Positions 47,684 through 60,589 of a stretch of DNA of 64,000 nt are shown one piece after another. Position numbers and translations under genes: made by a program. Every line of letters starts with the position of its first letter. Position 1 is the stretch's first letter. Under the pieces are notes generated by a model. The model was not told where the DNA came from, searched no databases, and saw only the letters and a list, made by a program, of their open reading frames with translations. The stretch comes from an uncultured Pelagibacteraceae bacterium (GTDB taxonomy: Bacteria; Pseudomonadota; Alphaproteobacteria; Pelagibacterales; Pelagibacteraceae), in NCBI GenBank assembly GCA_902589315.1, contig CACISK010000004.1, positions 1 through 64,000 of the forward strand. The letters run 5' to 3'.

Positions 47684-50581
47684 ATGAGCTCTCCTAAAAA
47701 TCTGGAATATAAAAAAACATCATTTCTAAATAAGGCGAATAGTGCATTTATTGAGGAAATGTATGTAAAATTTATAAATAAAGATCCATCTCTATCTGAA
47801 AGTTGGATTGAATATTTCTCAAGTGTAGATGAGGATATGAAGATATTAGTCGATGAGATAAATGGACCGTCGTGGAAACCTTTCTCAAAAAAAATAAATA
47901 TAGAAGATGTTGAGAAAACAGCCAAAGAAAATGAAAAAAACAAAGATAATTCTAGCAAGTTCAATTTCCAAGTAATTGCAAATTCAAACAAAAATTCAAT
48001 AAGTGCCGTAGCCTTGATAAGAGCTTATCGCTTAAGGGGACATCTATTATCAAAATTAGATCCTTTAGAATTGATGAAGTCAGAATATTTAGACGAATTA
48101 CATCCTGAGTACTATGGTTTTAAAAAAGAAGATTATGACAAAGAAATTTTTCTAAACGGAATAATAAATAAAAAAAGTGCAAATATTAGAGAAATACTTA
48201 AGTTTTTAAAAAAAACTTATTGTGGTCCCATAGGTTATGAATACATGCATATTTCAAATCCAACTGAGAGAATGTGGTTTAGAGATAGAGTTGAAAAAGA
48301 CGAGAATGCACTCAAGTTTACAAAAAATGGAAAGCAAGCAATTTTAAATAAATTAATACAAGCAGAGGGATTTGAAAAATTTTTAAACACAAAATATGTT
48401 GGCACTAAAAGATTTGGTTTAGATGGTGGAGAAAGTTTAATACCTGCTCTTGAGCAAATTATAAAAATTGGAGGACAATCTAAAATAAAAGAAGTTAAAA
48501 TAGGAATGTCACATAGAGGAAGACTAAATGTTTTAGCAAACGTTTTACAAAAATCTTATAAAAGAATTTTTAATGAATTTGCTGGTGAAATGGATGGATC
48601 AGAAGATGGCGCTGGAGATGTAAAATACCATTTAGGAGCTTCATCTGATAGAGAATTTGATGGAAATCCTGTACACGTAAGTTTAACAGATAATCCTTCA
48701 CACTTAGAGGCGGTCAATCCTGTTGTTCTTGGGCAAACTAGAGCTAAACAATTTTTCCACAAAGACAAACAAAGAAATAAAGTTATACCAATATTAATTC
48801 ACGGTGATGCAGCATTTGCAGGACAAGGAATAGTAGCAGAGTGCTTTGCAATGTCTGGACTTCCTGGTCATAACACTGGAGGGACAATCCATATTATTGT
48901 TAACAACCAAATTGGATTTACAACAAGTCCTAGATTTGCGCGATCTTCTCCTTATCCTTCTGACGTAGGTAAAATGGTTGATGCACCAATCATCCATGTT
49001 AATGGAGATGACCCTGAGGCAGTAGTTTATGCAACTAGAATAGCAACTGAATTTAGATTAAAATTTAATCGTGATGTTGTAATTGATTTAATATGTTACA
49101 GAAGATTTGGACATAATGAGGGAGATGAGCCATCTTTCACCCAACCACTTATGTACAAAAAAATTAGATCTCATCCATCTACAATTAAAATTTATGGTGA
49201 AAAGCTTGTAAATGAAGGGCTTTTTTCGAAACAAGATTTAGATCAGCAAATTGTTGATTTTAAAAATTTATTAGATGATCAATTTAAAAATGCGAAAGAT
49301 TATAAACCTAAAATTAGATGGTTTGAGGGAACTTGGTCGAGATATAAACCCGAAAGAGGTAAAGATAAAAGAGGTGTGACTGGATCAGATTTGAAAATTT
49401 TAAATAATATTTCTGACAGAATACATGTTTTTCCAACTGATAAAAATATTCACAAAACCATAACAAAAATCATGGAAAATAGAAAAAAAACTATTAATGA
49501 AGGTTCAGGTATTGATTGGGCAACAGCTGAGTCCTTGGCATTTGGTTCATTATTAGTTGAAGGTTATCCAGTAAGGTTAGTAGGTCAGGACTCAGGTAGA
49601 GGCACCTTTAGTCAAAGACACTCAGTTTTAAGAAATCAAATTGATAATTCAAGGTACATACCTTTAAACAATATATCTAGTAACCAAAAAAATTTTGAAA
49701 TTGTAGATAGTTTTTTATCTGAACTTGCAGTTTTAGGATTTGAATATGGATATAGTTTAGTAGAACCGAATACATTGACAATTTGGGAAGCTCAATTTGG
49801 CGATTTTGCAAATGGTGCTCAAGTAATTATTGATCAATTTATATCATCTGGTGAAAGAAAGTGGAAACGAGCATCAGGACTAGTTATGTTATTACCCCAT
49901 GGTTATGAAGGACAAGGTCCAGAACACTCCTCTGCAAGATTAGAGAGATTTTTACAATTATGTGCAAATGATAATTTACAAGTTATGAATTGCACTACAC
50001 CTGCAAATTATTTTCATGCTTTAAGAAGACAGATGCACCGTGATTTTAGAAAACCATTAATCATAATGACACCTAAGTCACTTTTAAGAAACAAATATTG
50101 TGTATCAAATTTAGAGGATTTTAGTAAACAAAATTCTTTCCATAGAGTGCTATGGGATCATGCTAGAGATAGTAAGCAAAAAGGTTTTATTAAGTTAAAA
50201 GAAGATAAAAAAATTAGAAAAGTTATATTGTGCTCCGGAAAAATTTATTTTGATCTTCTTGCGGCAAGAGAGAAACTAAAAATAAATGATGTAATTTTGT
50301 ATAGAATTGAACAACTATATCCTTTCCCTGCAAAAAGTTTGGTTAAAGAGCTAAAACCATTTGCAAAAAATACAAAATTTTATTGGTGCCAAGAGGAGCC
50401 TAAAAATATGGGTGCTTGGTTTGCTGTTAGAGATTATATACAATGGACATTAGAGACTATTAAGGCTAAAAACAGTGCAATTTCTTACATTGGAAGAAGT
50501 CCAGATGCTACACCTGCTACAGGTTATGCAAGAAGACACAATTCCGAACAACAAGAAATTATAAATAAAGTATTTGAATAA
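47684..50581 (+). CDS. sucA: 2-Oxoglutarate dehydrogenase E1 component
   Basis: 965 residues, fitting the usual 930-1000 of SucA, the thiamine-diphosphate E1 of the oxoglutarate dehydrogenase complex. The N-terminus (FIEEMYVKFINKDPSLSESW) fits the E2-contact region. Core motifs include MSHRGRLNVLANVL, HGDAAFAGQGIVAECF, VNNQIGFTTSPRFAR and HNEGDEPSFTQPLMYK. The C-terminal LLPHGYEGQGPEHSSARLERFLQL is diagnostic. It decarboxylates 2-oxoglutarate and passes succinyl to SucB, encoded directly after. Confidence 0.96.
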   Translation: MSSPKNLEYKKTSFLNKANSAFIEEMYVKFINKDPSLSESWIEYFSSVDEDMKILVDEINGPSWKPFSKKINIEDVEKTAKENEKNKDNSSKFNFQVIANSNKNSISAVALIRAYRLRGHLLSKLDPLELMKSEYLDELHPEYYGFKKEDYDKEIFLNGIINKKSANIREILKFLKKTYCGPIGYEYMHISNPTERMWFRDRVEKDENALKFTKNGKQAILNKLIQAEGFEKFLNTKYVGTKRFGLDGGESLIPALEQIIKIGGQSKIKEVKIGMSHRGRLNVLANVLQKSYKRIFNEFAGEMDGSEDGAGDVKYHLGASSDREFDGNPVHVSLTDNPSHLEAVNPVVLGQTRAKQFFHKDKQRNKVIPILIHGDAAFAGQGIVAECFAMSGLPGHNTGGTIHIIVNNQIGFTTSPRFARSSPYPSDVGKMVDAPIIHVNGDDPEAVVYATRIATEFRLKFNRDVVIDLICYRRFGHNEGDEPSFTQPLMYKKIRSHPSTIKIYGEKLVNEGLFSKQDLDQQIVDFKNLLDDQFKNAKDYKPKIRWFEGTWSRYKPERGKDKRGVTGSDLKILNNISDRIHVFPTDKNIHKTITKIMENRKKTINEGSGIDWATAESLAFGSLLVEGYPVRLVGQDSGRGTFSQRHSVLRNQIDNSRYIPLNNISSNQKNFEIVDSFLSELAVLGFEYGYSLVEPNTLTIWEAQFGDFANGAQVIIDQFISSGERKWKRASGLVMLLPHGYEGQGPEHSSARLERFLQLCANDNLQVMNCTTPANYFHALRRQMHRDFRKPLIIMTPKSLLRNKYCVSNLEDFSKQNSFHRVLWDHARDSKQKGFIKLKEDKKIRKVILCSGKIYFDLLAAREKLKINDVILYRIEQLYPFPAKSLVKELKPFAKNTKFYWCQEEPKNMGAWFAVRDYIQWTLETIKAKNSAISYIGRSPDATPATGYARRHNSEQQEIINKVFE

Positions 50582-51856
50582 ATGAGTGAAAAAATATTAG
50601 TTCCAGTTTTAGGAGAAAGTATTACAGAGGCAACTGTCACAAAATGGTTAAAGAAAAAAGGTGATAACGTTGTTGCTGATGAAGCTGTAGTAGAATTAGA
50701 GACTGACAAAGTAAACTTAGAAGTTCCTGCACCTGCAAGTGGTGTCATATCAGAGATCAATTCAAAAGATGGTGATACAGTTGAGGTTGGAACCGTATTA
50801 GGAATGATTTCAGAAGGTAGCGCTCTTAAAAAAGAAAAGGAAGTTGAGCCAATTAAAGAAAATGTTGAAAAAAATAATGTGATAAATTTAGAAATCGAAA
50901 AGAAAAAAGATGCAAAAAAAACTCAAGAGCCTTTGTTGCTTGATGAAGAACCATTGGTATTAACTAATGAAGTTGAAGAAACCAAATCTATTAAACAGAA
51001 TAAAACACTTTCTCCTGCCGTAAGAAAAATGGTTGTTGAAAATAAAATTAATTTAGATGAAGTAAAAGGTACAGGTAAAGATGGAAGAATTTTAAAAGGT
51101 GATTTAATAAGTTTAATGGGAACTAATCCTGAACCTAACGAAAGAAAAATTCAATACGGTGAAGAAGAACGAATTAAAATGTCAAGACTAAGACAAACGA
51201 TTGCTAAACGTTTAAAAGAAGCTCAAAATAATGCCGCTATGCTCACAACGTTTAATGAAGTTGATATGTCAAATATAATTTCAATGAGAAAAGATAACCA
51301 GGAAGATTTCCAAAATAGTTATGGAATTAAACTCGGCTTTATGTCCTTTTTTGTAAAAGCTTGTGTAGTTGGATTAAAATTATTTCCTGCAATAAATGCT
51401 GAAGTTGAAAATGAGGAAATGGTTTATAAAAATTATTATAATGTAAGCTTTGCAGTCGGAACTGAAAAAGGATTAGTAGTTCCGGTATTAAAAAATGCTG
51501 ATGAAATGTCTTTTGCGGACATTGAAAAAAACATAAAAGATCTGTCAGACAAAGCAAAAAATGGTAGTCTTACTATAGAGGATCTTCAAGGGGGAACATT
51601 TACAATTAGCAACGGAGGTGTTTATGGATCAATGTTATCTACTCCTATTTTAAACCCTCCACAGTCAGCAGTTCTTGGAATGCATAATATTGTTGAAAGA
51701 CCCATTGTTGTTGATGGTGAGATAAAGGCTAGACCTATAATGTTTTTAGCATTGTCTTATGATCATAGAATAATTGATGGAAAAGAATCTGTAAGTTTTT
51801 TAAAAACTGTTAAAGAAAACTTAGAAGACCCAAGAAGGTTGTTTTTAAATTTATAA
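50582..51856 (+). CDS. sucB: Dihydrolipoyl succinyltransferase (E2 of oxoglutarate dehydrogenase)
   Basis: 424 residues with three parts in order: one lipoyl domain (residues 1-75) with the lipoylated Lys in [11 protein letters not shown]; a charged linker leading to an E1/E3-binding domain near 140-175 ([28 protein letters not shown]); and the catalytic acyltransferase core. The catalytic His is in [16 protein letters not shown]. The single lipoyl domain and the position between sucA and lpd support oxoglutarate rather than pyruvate. It transfers succinyl to CoA. Confidence 0.95.
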   Translation: MSEKILVPVLGESITEATVTKWLKKKGDNVVADEAVVELETDKVNLEVPAPASGVISEINSKDGDTVEVGTVLGMISEGSALKKEKEVEPIKENVEKNNVINLEIEKKKDAKKTQEPLLLDEEPLVLTNEVEETKSIKQNKTLSPAVRKMVVENKINLDEVKGTGKDGRILKGDLISLMGTNPEPNERKIQYGEEERIKMSRLRQTIAKRLKEAQNNAAMLTTFNEVDMSNIISMRKDNQEDFQNSYGIKLGFMSFFVKACVVGLKLFPAINAEVENEEMVYKNYYNVSFAVGTEKGLVVPVLKNADEMSFADIEKNIKDLSDKAKNGSLTIEDLQGGTFTISNGGVYGSMLSTPILNPPQSAVLGMHNIVERPIVVDGEIKARPIMFLALSYDHRIIDGKESVSFLKTVKENLEDPRRLFLNL

Positions 51857-51857
51857 T

Positions 51858-53255
51858 ATGCCAGAAAAATTTGACGTTACAGTAATTGGTGGTGGCCCTG
51901 GAGGATATGTTTGTGCAATTAGATTGTCTCAACTTGGTCTTAAAACAGCATGCATAGAGTCTAGAGGGTCTCTAGGAGGAACATGCTTAAATATAGGATG
52001 CATTCCATCAAAAAGTTTACTTAATTTATCTGAAAAATTTCACAGTGCTAAAAATTTTGAAAAAATTGGAATTGAGACTGGAGAAATAAAACTTAATTTA
52101 GATAAAATGATGAAAAATAAAGACAAAGCTGTAACAGTTTTGACTAAAGGAGTGGAATTTTTATTCAAAAAAAACAAAGTCACATATTTTAAAGGCAAAG
52201 GTTCATTTGAGAACAAAAATTCAATAAAAATTGAGGGCTCAGAAGGTACTAAAATAATTCAAACTGATAAAACAATAATCAGTACAGGATCAGAGCCAGT
52301 TTCATTGCCTGGAGTAGATTTCGATGAAGAAAGAATTCTCTCTTCAACTGGAGCCCTATCTATTCCCAAGCTTCCTAATAAAATGATTGTTGTCGGAGGA
52401 GGATATATAGGATTAGAAATGGGATCAGTTTGGTCAAGACTTGGTACTGAAGTTACAGTTGTAGAATTTTTAGACCACATCACTCCCGGAATGGATCGAG
52501 ATATTTCAAATGAATTTATGAAAATATTAAAGAAGCAAGGTATAAAATTCAACCTTAATACTAAAGTTGATAAAATAACTAAAAACTCTAATGGTGTAAC
52601 GGTGGAGACTTCACAAAATGATGGTCAAAAAGTTAAACATGATGTTGATGTTGTTTTAATTTCTGTTGGACGAAGACCTTATACTAAAAATTTAAATTTA
52701 GATAAAGTTGGTGTAGCTTTAGATGAAAAAGGAAGAGTTAAAGTAAATAAAAATTTTGAGACAAATATTAAAAATATATACGCAATAGGAGATGTTATTG
52801 ATGGTCCTATGTTAGCTCATAAAGCCGAAGAAGAAGGGATTGCCGTTGCAGAACTTATAGCAGGCCAATCAGGTCATGTGAATTATGATATTATTCCTGG
52901 AGTTGTTTATACATCCCCAGAGGTAGCTTATGTTGGTAAAACTGAGGAGCAATTAAAAAAAGAAAACATTGGTTATAAAATTGGTAAATTCCCTTTTATG
53001 GCAAATTCGAGAGCCAAAGCAATTGATGAACCAGAGGGTTTTGTAAAAATTTTGGCAGATCAATCAACTGATAAAGTACTTGGTGTACATATAATTGGTC
53101 CACATGCAGGAGAAATGATTGCAGAAATGTCCGTTGCAATGGAGTTTGGGGCCAGTTCAGAAGATATCGCAAGAACATGTCACGCACACCCAACATTTTC
53201 AGAAGCTATAAAAGAAGCGGCATTATCTGTAGATAAAAGACAGATACATTCATAA
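51858..53255 (+). CDS. lpd: Dihydrolipoamide dehydrogenase (E3)
   Basis: 465 residues, the standard size. FAD motif VIGGGPGGYVCAIRLSQLG, redox disulfide GGTCLNIGCIPSK, NAD motif VVGGGYIGLEMGSVWSRLG and the C-terminal His-Glu pair HAHPTFSEA are all visible. It reoxidises dihydrolipoamide for oxoglutarate dehydrogenase and possibly for other 2-oxoacid complexes and glycine cleavage. One base separates it from sucB; priA starts 19 bases after. Confidence 0.96.
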   Translation: MPEKFDVTVIGGGPGGYVCAIRLSQLGLKTACIESRGSLGGTCLNIGCIPSKSLLNLSEKFHSAKNFEKIGIETGEIKLNLDKMMKNKDKAVTVLTKGVEFLFKKNKVTYFKGKGSFENKNSIKIEGSEGTKIIQTDKTIISTGSEPVSLPGVDFDEERILSSTGALSIPKLPNKMIVVGGGYIGLEMGSVWSRLGTEVTVVEFLDHITPGMDRDISNEFMKILKKQGIKFNLNTKVDKITKNSNGVTVETSQNDGQKVKHDVDVVLISVGRRPYTKNLNLDKVGVALDEKGRVKVNKNFETNIKNIYAIGDVIDGPMLAHKAEEEGIAVAELIAGQSGHVNYDIIPGVVYTSPEVAYVGKTEEQLKKENIGYKIGKFPFMANSRAKAIDEPEGFVKILADQSTDKVLGVHIIGPHAGEMIAEMSVAMEFGASSEDIARTCHAHPTFSEAIKEAALSVDKRQIHS

Positions 53256-53274
53256 TATATATCATAATTAATTT

Positions 53275-55230
53275 ATGAAATATCCTGTTCTATTGCCTAA
53301 TATATTTGATCATCCATTTACATATCTAAGTAATATTAAATTAAAACCAGGAGATTATGTAAAAGTGCCTTTTGGTAAGAAAAATATTATTGGTGTAATT
53401 TGGGATATTTTTGAAGAAAAGAATAAGAAAGAATTTAAATTAAAATCTATAACTGAAAAAATTGAAATTGAACCGCTAAGTAAAAATACAATCAATTTTC
53501 TAAAGTGGTTTTCTAACTACAATCTTGTACCTCTAGGAATGTGTTTAAAACTACATTTGATTAATGACGAAAATTTAAAAATAAATAATGACAAAGATCT
53601 ATTAAAATACGATGCATCAAATGAAAAAAAAATTTATCAACTTTCTGAAGAACAAAATAACGCTTATAAAGAATTATCAAAATATGATTGTGGTTTTAGA
53701 GTTCATTTACTTCAAGGAACAACAGGTTCAGGCAAAACAATAGTTTATTTTAAAGCTATTGAAAAAATTCTAAATATTGGATCACAAGCTCTAATTTTAT
53801 TGCCCGAAATAGGGTTAACAAATGAATTTGAAAAAAAATTTAAATCTTATTTTGGATTCGAAGCTGCAGTTTGGCATTCAAAAGTAAGTCCAAAAAAAAG
53901 AAAAATTATATGGAATGGTTTATCCTCAGGCAGAATAAAAGTAGCTATTGGAGCAAGATCATCTTTATTTCTACCATTTAAAAAATTGGGTTTAATTACC
54001 GTAGATGAAGAACACGATCAATCTTACAAACAAGATGAAGGAATTATCTATAATGCTAGAGATATGGCAATATCAAGAGCTAAACATGAAAATATTCCAA
54101 TAAATTTAGTAACTGCAGTTCCATCAATCGAAACATATGAAAATATTAAAATTAAAAAATATAATTACTCAAGATTGCTTAATCGATATAAAGGTGCGAA
54201 TTTGCCCAAACACCATGTTATAGATCTTTATCAAAATCAACTAGCGACCAAAAGTTCTATATCTCTTAAAACTATTGAAAAAGTAAAAGAACATTTAAAT
54301 AGAAAAGATCAAATTCTCTTCTTCATAAATAGAAGAGGTTTTGCACCCTACGTTTTATGTAAAAAATGTTTAAATGTTTTTACATGCCCTAGGTGCTCTA
54401 TAAATTTAGTATTTCACAAAAATAAAAAAATTCTTTTGTGTCATTACTGCGGATATAAATCAAAATTAAATAGAGATTGTAAAAAAGGAGATGTTTGTGA
54501 GTTTGTATTTAGTGGACCTGGAGTAGAAAAAATTGCAGAAGAGGTTAAAAACTTATTCCCTAATAAAAAAACAATAATTTTTTCCAGTGACACAATGAAT
54601 AAAGCATCTGGTAAAGATAAATTGAATAAAATTATATCTGGTGAAATAGACATTCTTGTAGGTACTCAATTAATATCAAAAGGATTTCACTTTCCAAAAT
54701 TGAATTGTATTGTTGTGTTAGATATTGATTTAACTTCTCAAGGACACGATCTTAGGAGCACTGAAAAAAATTTACAACTTTACCACCAGTTATCTGGAAG
54801 AGCGGGCAGAACTGGTAAGCCAGCAAATATTTATTTCCAAACATATAACTTAAAACCAGAAGTTATAAATCAAATTACAAACGAAGATCCTTTTAAATTT
54901 TTAGAAAATGAATTAAATTTAAGAAAAAAGAATAATTTACCTCCCTACGAAAGATTTATCGCTTTAATTTTATCTTCATCAAATGAAAAAAAATTAGATA
55001 TAGATGCCGCAAAACTTAAAAATATTTTATCAAAGTCTATAGATGCAAAAATTTTAGGACCCGTAAACGCCCCAATATATAGAATTAATCAAAAATTCAG
55101 AAATAGACTATTAATAAGAGCAAAAAAAACATCTAGTATTCAGAAAAAATTGAAAGATGTATTGAAAGAATTTCAACTCTCCAAAGGAATGAAACTTTCA
55201 GTTGATGTTGACCCTATCAGCTTCAATTAG
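53275..55230 (+). CDS. priA: Primosomal protein N' (replication restart helicase)
   Basis: 651 residues, somewhat shorter than the usual 700-740. Helicase motifs are GTTGSGKTIVYFKA, the DEEH box VDEEHDQS, and QLSGRAGRTGKP. The zinc region holds eight cysteines, as expected: CKKC, CPRC, CHYC and a final pair in DCKKGDVC. In the last pair the cysteines are five residues apart instead of two. It reloads the replisome at stalled forks. Its place after lpd is not functionally linked and may just be read-through from the TCA operon. The 102-base gap after it is the largest until atpC. Confidence 0.93.
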   Translation: MKYPVLLPNIFDHPFTYLSNIKLKPGDYVKVPFGKKNIIGVIWDIFEEKNKKEFKLKSITEKIEIEPLSKNTINFLKWFSNYNLVPLGMCLKLHLINDENLKINNDKDLLKYDASNEKKIYQLSEEQNNAYKELSKYDCGFRVHLLQGTTGSGKTIVYFKAIEKILNIGSQALILLPEIGLTNEFEKKFKSYFGFEAAVWHSKVSPKKRKIIWNGLSSGRIKVAIGARSSLFLPFKKLGLITVDEEHDQSYKQDEGIIYNARDMAISRAKHENIPINLVTAVPSIETYENIKIKKYNYSRLLNRYKGANLPKHHVIDLYQNQLATKSSISLKTIEKVKEHLNRKDQILFFINRRGFAPYVLCKKCLNVFTCPRCSINLVFHKNKKILLCHYCGYKSKLNRDCKKGDVCEFVFSGPGVEKIAEEVKNLFPNKKTIIFSSDTMNKASGKDKLNKIISGEIDILVGTQLISKGFHFPKLNCIVVLDIDLTSQGHDLRSTEKNLQLYHQLSGRAGRTGKPANIYFQTYNLKPEVINQITNEDPFKFLENELNLRKKNNLPPYERFIALILSSSNEKKLDIDAAKLKNILSKSIDAKILGPVNAPIYRINQKFRNRLLIRAKKTSSIQKKLKDVLKEFQLSKGMKLSVDVDPISFN

Positions 55231-55265
55231 CCCATTAAATCTTGCCATTTTTCACAATCTGAGCC

Positions 55266-55294
55266 TTGAAGACTGATAATTCGTATGTTATCTA
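55266..55294 (+). promoter_or_regulatory. Candidate promoter for F1 ATP synthase operon
   Basis: TTGAAG (55266-55271) and TATCTA (55289-55294) are 17 bases apart, within the 102-base gap upstream of atpH. Each matches consensus at four to five of six positions. The fit is modest for such AT-rich DNA, but the location is where an operon promoter is expected. Confidence 0.35.
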
Positions 55295-55332
55295 AGCGAA
55301 ATTTTAAACATCTTCACAATTGAGAGTATAAA

Positions 55333-55887
55333 TTGAGCGAAAACAAAATATCAATAGCTTCTAATAACAGTTACGCGCAAGCATTATTTGAGCTGGCCAA
55401 TGAAGATAAATCTCTAGCAAAAGTAGAGGAACAAGTCGTTGCAATAAGTAGTCTCATAAATGAGAGTGAAGAATTTAGATATTTAATTAAAAACCCCACG
55501 ACAAGCATTGAGGATTTAACTAGAGTTATTGAAACAATTTCTGAAAAAAACAATTTTGATATTCTTTTAAAAAGATTTCTGGTTTTTTTAATACAAAAAA
55601 GAAGATTTTTTTATTTAGAAAAAATTTTAAGTGATTTTGTAGAGGTATGTTCGAAAGCTAGAGGCGAGATAAAAGCAGAGCTTTTTTCAGCTAAAGAACT
55701 TAATGGAACAGATATTTCTAAAATTAAAGAAGAGTTATCTCAATACTTTGGAGCTAAGATACAGTTAAATTATAAATTTGATCCAAGTTTAATTGGTGGC
55801 TTGGTATTAAAAGTGGGAAGCACAATGGTAGATAATTCTATTAAAAATAAACTGCAACAAATTCAAAAACAAATGATAGAGGCATAA
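55333..55887 (+). CDS. atpH: ATP synthase delta subunit (F1)
   Basis: 184 residues, typical for AtpH (OSCP-like). The start is TTG at 55333: an in-frame TGA lies at 55321 and no ATG or GTG lies between, so TTG is the only plausible start, helped by GAGAG about five bases earlier. The N-terminal NNSYAQALFELANED and the C-terminal DPSLIGGLVLKVGSTMVDNSI are characteristic. It links the F1 head to the peripheral stalk. It is the first gene of atpHAGDC, with no F0 genes here, as is common in alphaproteobacteria. Confidence 0.94.
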   Translation: MSENKISIASNNSYAQALFELANEDKSLAKVEEQVVAISSLINESEEFRYLIKNPTTSIEDLTRVIETISEKNNFDILLKRFLVFLIQKRRFFYLEKILSDFVEVCSKARGEIKAELFSAKELNGTDISKIKEELSQYFGAKIQLNYKFDPSLIGGLVLKVGSTMVDNSIKNKLQQIQKQMIEA

Positions 55888-57408
55888 ATGGAAATAAATC
55901 CTTCAGAAGTAACAAAAATACTAAAAGAACAGATAAAAAAACTTGGCGATAGAGCTGAAGTTTCAGAGGTGGGACAAGTATTGTCTGTTGGAGATGGAAT
56001 TGCAAGAATTTATGGCTTGGATAATGTTCAAGCAGGAGAAATGGTTGAGTTTTCCGATGGCTCTAAAGGAATGGCATTAAACTTAGAGAGTGACAACGTT
56101 GGTGTTGTTATATTTGGTGATGATAGAGAAATTAAAGAGGGAGATACTGTAAAAAGAACTGGTGCGATTGTTGATGTACCAGTCGGAAAACAACTTTTAG
56201 GAAGAGTTGTTGATGGATTAGGAAATCCAATTGATGGAAAAGGAGCTTTAGATAAAGGTTTAGAGAGAAAAAGAGTTGAAGTTAAAGCGCCAGGAATTAT
56301 TCCACGACAATCGGTTGGTGAACCAATGCAAACAGGTTTAAAAGCAATTGATAGCTTAATTCCCGTTGGAAGAGGGCAAAGGGAGCTTATAATTGGAGAT
56401 CGTCAAACAGGTAAAACTGCAGTAGCTATCGATACAATTATCAATCAAAAGAAAATTAATGAGTCAGACGACGAAAGTAAAAAACTTTATTGTATATATG
56501 TTGCAATTGGACAAAAAAGATCAACTGTTGCTCAGATTGTAAAAACTTTAGAGGACGCTGGCGCAATGGAATATACGACTATAGTTTCCGCAACAGCCTC
56601 AGACTCTGCACCTCTTCAGTTTTTAGCTCCTTACACAGGATGTACTATGGGAGAATATTTTAGAGATAATGGAATGCATGCTTTAATTATTTACGATGAT
56701 TTATCTAAGCAAGCAGTTGCATATAGACAAATGTCATTATTATTAAGAAGACCACCGGGGCGTGAAGCATACCCAGGAGATGTGTTTTATTTACATAGTA
56801 GATTATTAGAAAGAGCTGCTAAATTAAGTGATGAAAATGGCGGAGGTTCTTTAACAGCGCTACCAATTATTGAAACACAAGCAGGTGATGTTTCTGCATA
56901 TATTCCAACAAATGTAATATCTATTACAGATGGGCAAATATTTTTAGAAACTGAACTATTCAATCAAGGAATTAGACCAGCAGTAAACGTTGGATTATCC
57001 GTATCTAGAGTTGGATCAGCTGCACAAACTAAAGCTATGAAATCTGTGGCTGGATCAATTAAATTAGAGTTAGCTCAATACAGAGAAATGGCAGCTTTTG
57101 CTCAATTTGGATCTGATTTAGATGCATCTACACAGAAACTTTTAAATAGAGGTTCGAAGTTAACTGAACTTTTAAAACAAGGACAGTATTCTCCCATGAC
57201 AGTTGCAGAACAAGTTATATCAATTTTCTGCGGTGTCAAAGGTTATTTGGATGATATTGAACTTAAAGATGTAGCCGACTTTGAAAATAAAGTTCTACAA
57301 AAGTGTAAATCTGATAAGCCTGAGATTATGGAGTCTATTGCCAAAACTGGAAAGATTGAGGAAGACATTGAAAAACAATTAGCAGAATTAATTAAGGGAA
57401 TTAAATAA
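55888..57408 (+). CDS. atpA: ATP synthase alpha subunit (F1)
   Basis: 506 residues, standard for AtpA. The Walker A motif is [15 protein letters not shown], and the family signature near the C-terminus is [17 protein letters not shown]. The segments [16 protein letters not shown] and [21 protein letters not shown] are strongly conserved. It carries non-catalytic nucleotide sites in the F1 hexamer. It begins directly after the atpH stop. Confidence 0.97.
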   Translation: MEINPSEVTKILKEQIKKLGDRAEVSEVGQVLSVGDGIARIYGLDNVQAGEMVEFSDGSKGMALNLESDNVGVVIFGDDREIKEGDTVKRTGAIVDVPVGKQLLGRVVDGLGNPIDGKGALDKGLERKRVEVKAPGIIPRQSVGEPMQTGLKAIDSLIPVGRGQRELIIGDRQTGKTAVAIDTIINQKKINESDDESKKLYCIYVAIGQKRSTVAQIVKTLEDAGAMEYTTIVSATASDSAPLQFLAPYTGCTMGEYFRDNGMHALIIYDDLSKQAVAYRQMSLLLRRPPGREAYPGDVFYLHSRLLERAAKLSDENGGGSLTALPIIETQAGDVSAYIPTNVISITDGQIFLETELFNQGIRPAVNVGLSVSRVGSAAQTKAMKSVAGSIKLELAQYREMAAFAQFGSDLDASTQKLLNRGSKLTELLKQGQYSPMTVAEQVISIFCGVKGYLDDIELKDVADFENKVLQKCKSDKPEIMESIAKTGKIEEDIEKQLAELIKGIK

Positions 57409-57414
57409 TTATAA

Positions 57415-59719
<2,305 letters not shown>

Positions 59720-59720
<1 letters not shown>

Positions 59721-60118
59721 TGAGTAATCTTTTTAATATAGATATTGTAAATCCAGAACAATCTTTTCTTTCTAAAGACAATGTATTTGAAGTTGTAATT
59801 CCTGCTGTAGAAGGAGAGATTGGCATTCTTAAAGACCATATTCCAATTATCTCTTTTTTAAAACCAGGTATAATTAGAGTATTCTCTGAATCTGAGGAAC
59901 AAAGTTTCTATGTTGAGGATGGTATTGTCGAATTTAAAGATAATACGTTATCTGTATTAACTAGCTCAATTTTTGATTTAAAAGATGCTGATAAAAATTT
60001 TGTATCTGAGTCGATAAGCAGCGCTGAGGCAGAATTATCAAAAGATAATATCGATGATCAAAAAAGATTTCTTTTAAATCATAAAGTCGAAGTTCTAAAA
60101 TCTATAAGTATTAATTAA
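59720..60118 (+). CDS. atpC: ATP synthase epsilon subunit (F1)
   Basis: 132 residues from the ATG at 59720; a TTG one codon earlier is also in frame. The N-terminal beta barrel is recognisable in NPEQSFLSKDNVFEVVIPAVEGEIGILKDHIPI, with the common EGEIGIL/DH pattern, followed by a helical C-terminus. It regulates and couples F1 rotation. Its end overlaps the end of the convergent rppH gene by eight bases, so there is no room for a separate terminator. Confidence 0.93.
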
Positions 60119-60587
60119 CTACTTTTTCTAGTTCTTTTTGAATTTCTTGGTAAACATGGAGTTTAAAATCTACAACTTTAGTTGTTAAATCTTTAATATC
60201 TATCCATTTCCAATCTAAAAATTCAGGATGTTTAGTTTTAATGTTAATTTCATTTTCTTCTCCATTAAACTTTACAATAAACCACTTTTGCTTTTGGCCT
60301 TTATATTTTCCTTTCCAAATAATTCCCAAGAGGCGATCAGGAAGATCGTAAGTTGTGTATTTGCTTATTTCTTTAATTAGCTCTACTGACTTTATGCTTG
60401 TTTCCTCTTTAAGTTCCCTCAATGCTGCATCAAAATAATTTTCACCCTCATCAATACCACCTTGAGGCATTTGCCAAAAATCAGCAGGATTATCAATTCT
60501 TTTTGCAACAAATATCTTATTTTCTTTATTTAAGACTGCGATACCAACACCATTTCTTAATGGAAGTTTTTGAAATTTTTCTTTCAT
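60111..60587 (-). CDS. rppH: RNA pyrophosphohydrolase (Nudix)
   Basis: 158 residues, the length of RppH, which removes pyrophosphate from 5' ends of RNA and triggers decay. The start RNGVGIAVLNKENKIFVAKR and QMPQGGIDEGENYFDAALRELKEETSIKSVELI hold the Nudix box (GX5EX7REUXEEXGU), with one change: Thr-Ser replaces the final Gly region. WQMPQGGID is characteristic of RppH. It is the last gene of the proB-proA-nadD-rsfS-ctpA-rppH run, two bases after ctpA. Confidence 0.92.
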   Translation of the reverse strand: MKEKFQKLPLRNGVGIAVLNKENKIFVAKRIDNPADFWQMPQGGIDEGENYFDAALRELKEETSIKSVELIKEISKYTTYDLPDRLLGIIWKGKYKGQKQKWFIVKFNGEENEINIKTKHPEFLDWKWIDIKDLTTKVVDFKLHVYQEIQKELEKVVN

Positions 60588-60589
60588 TC

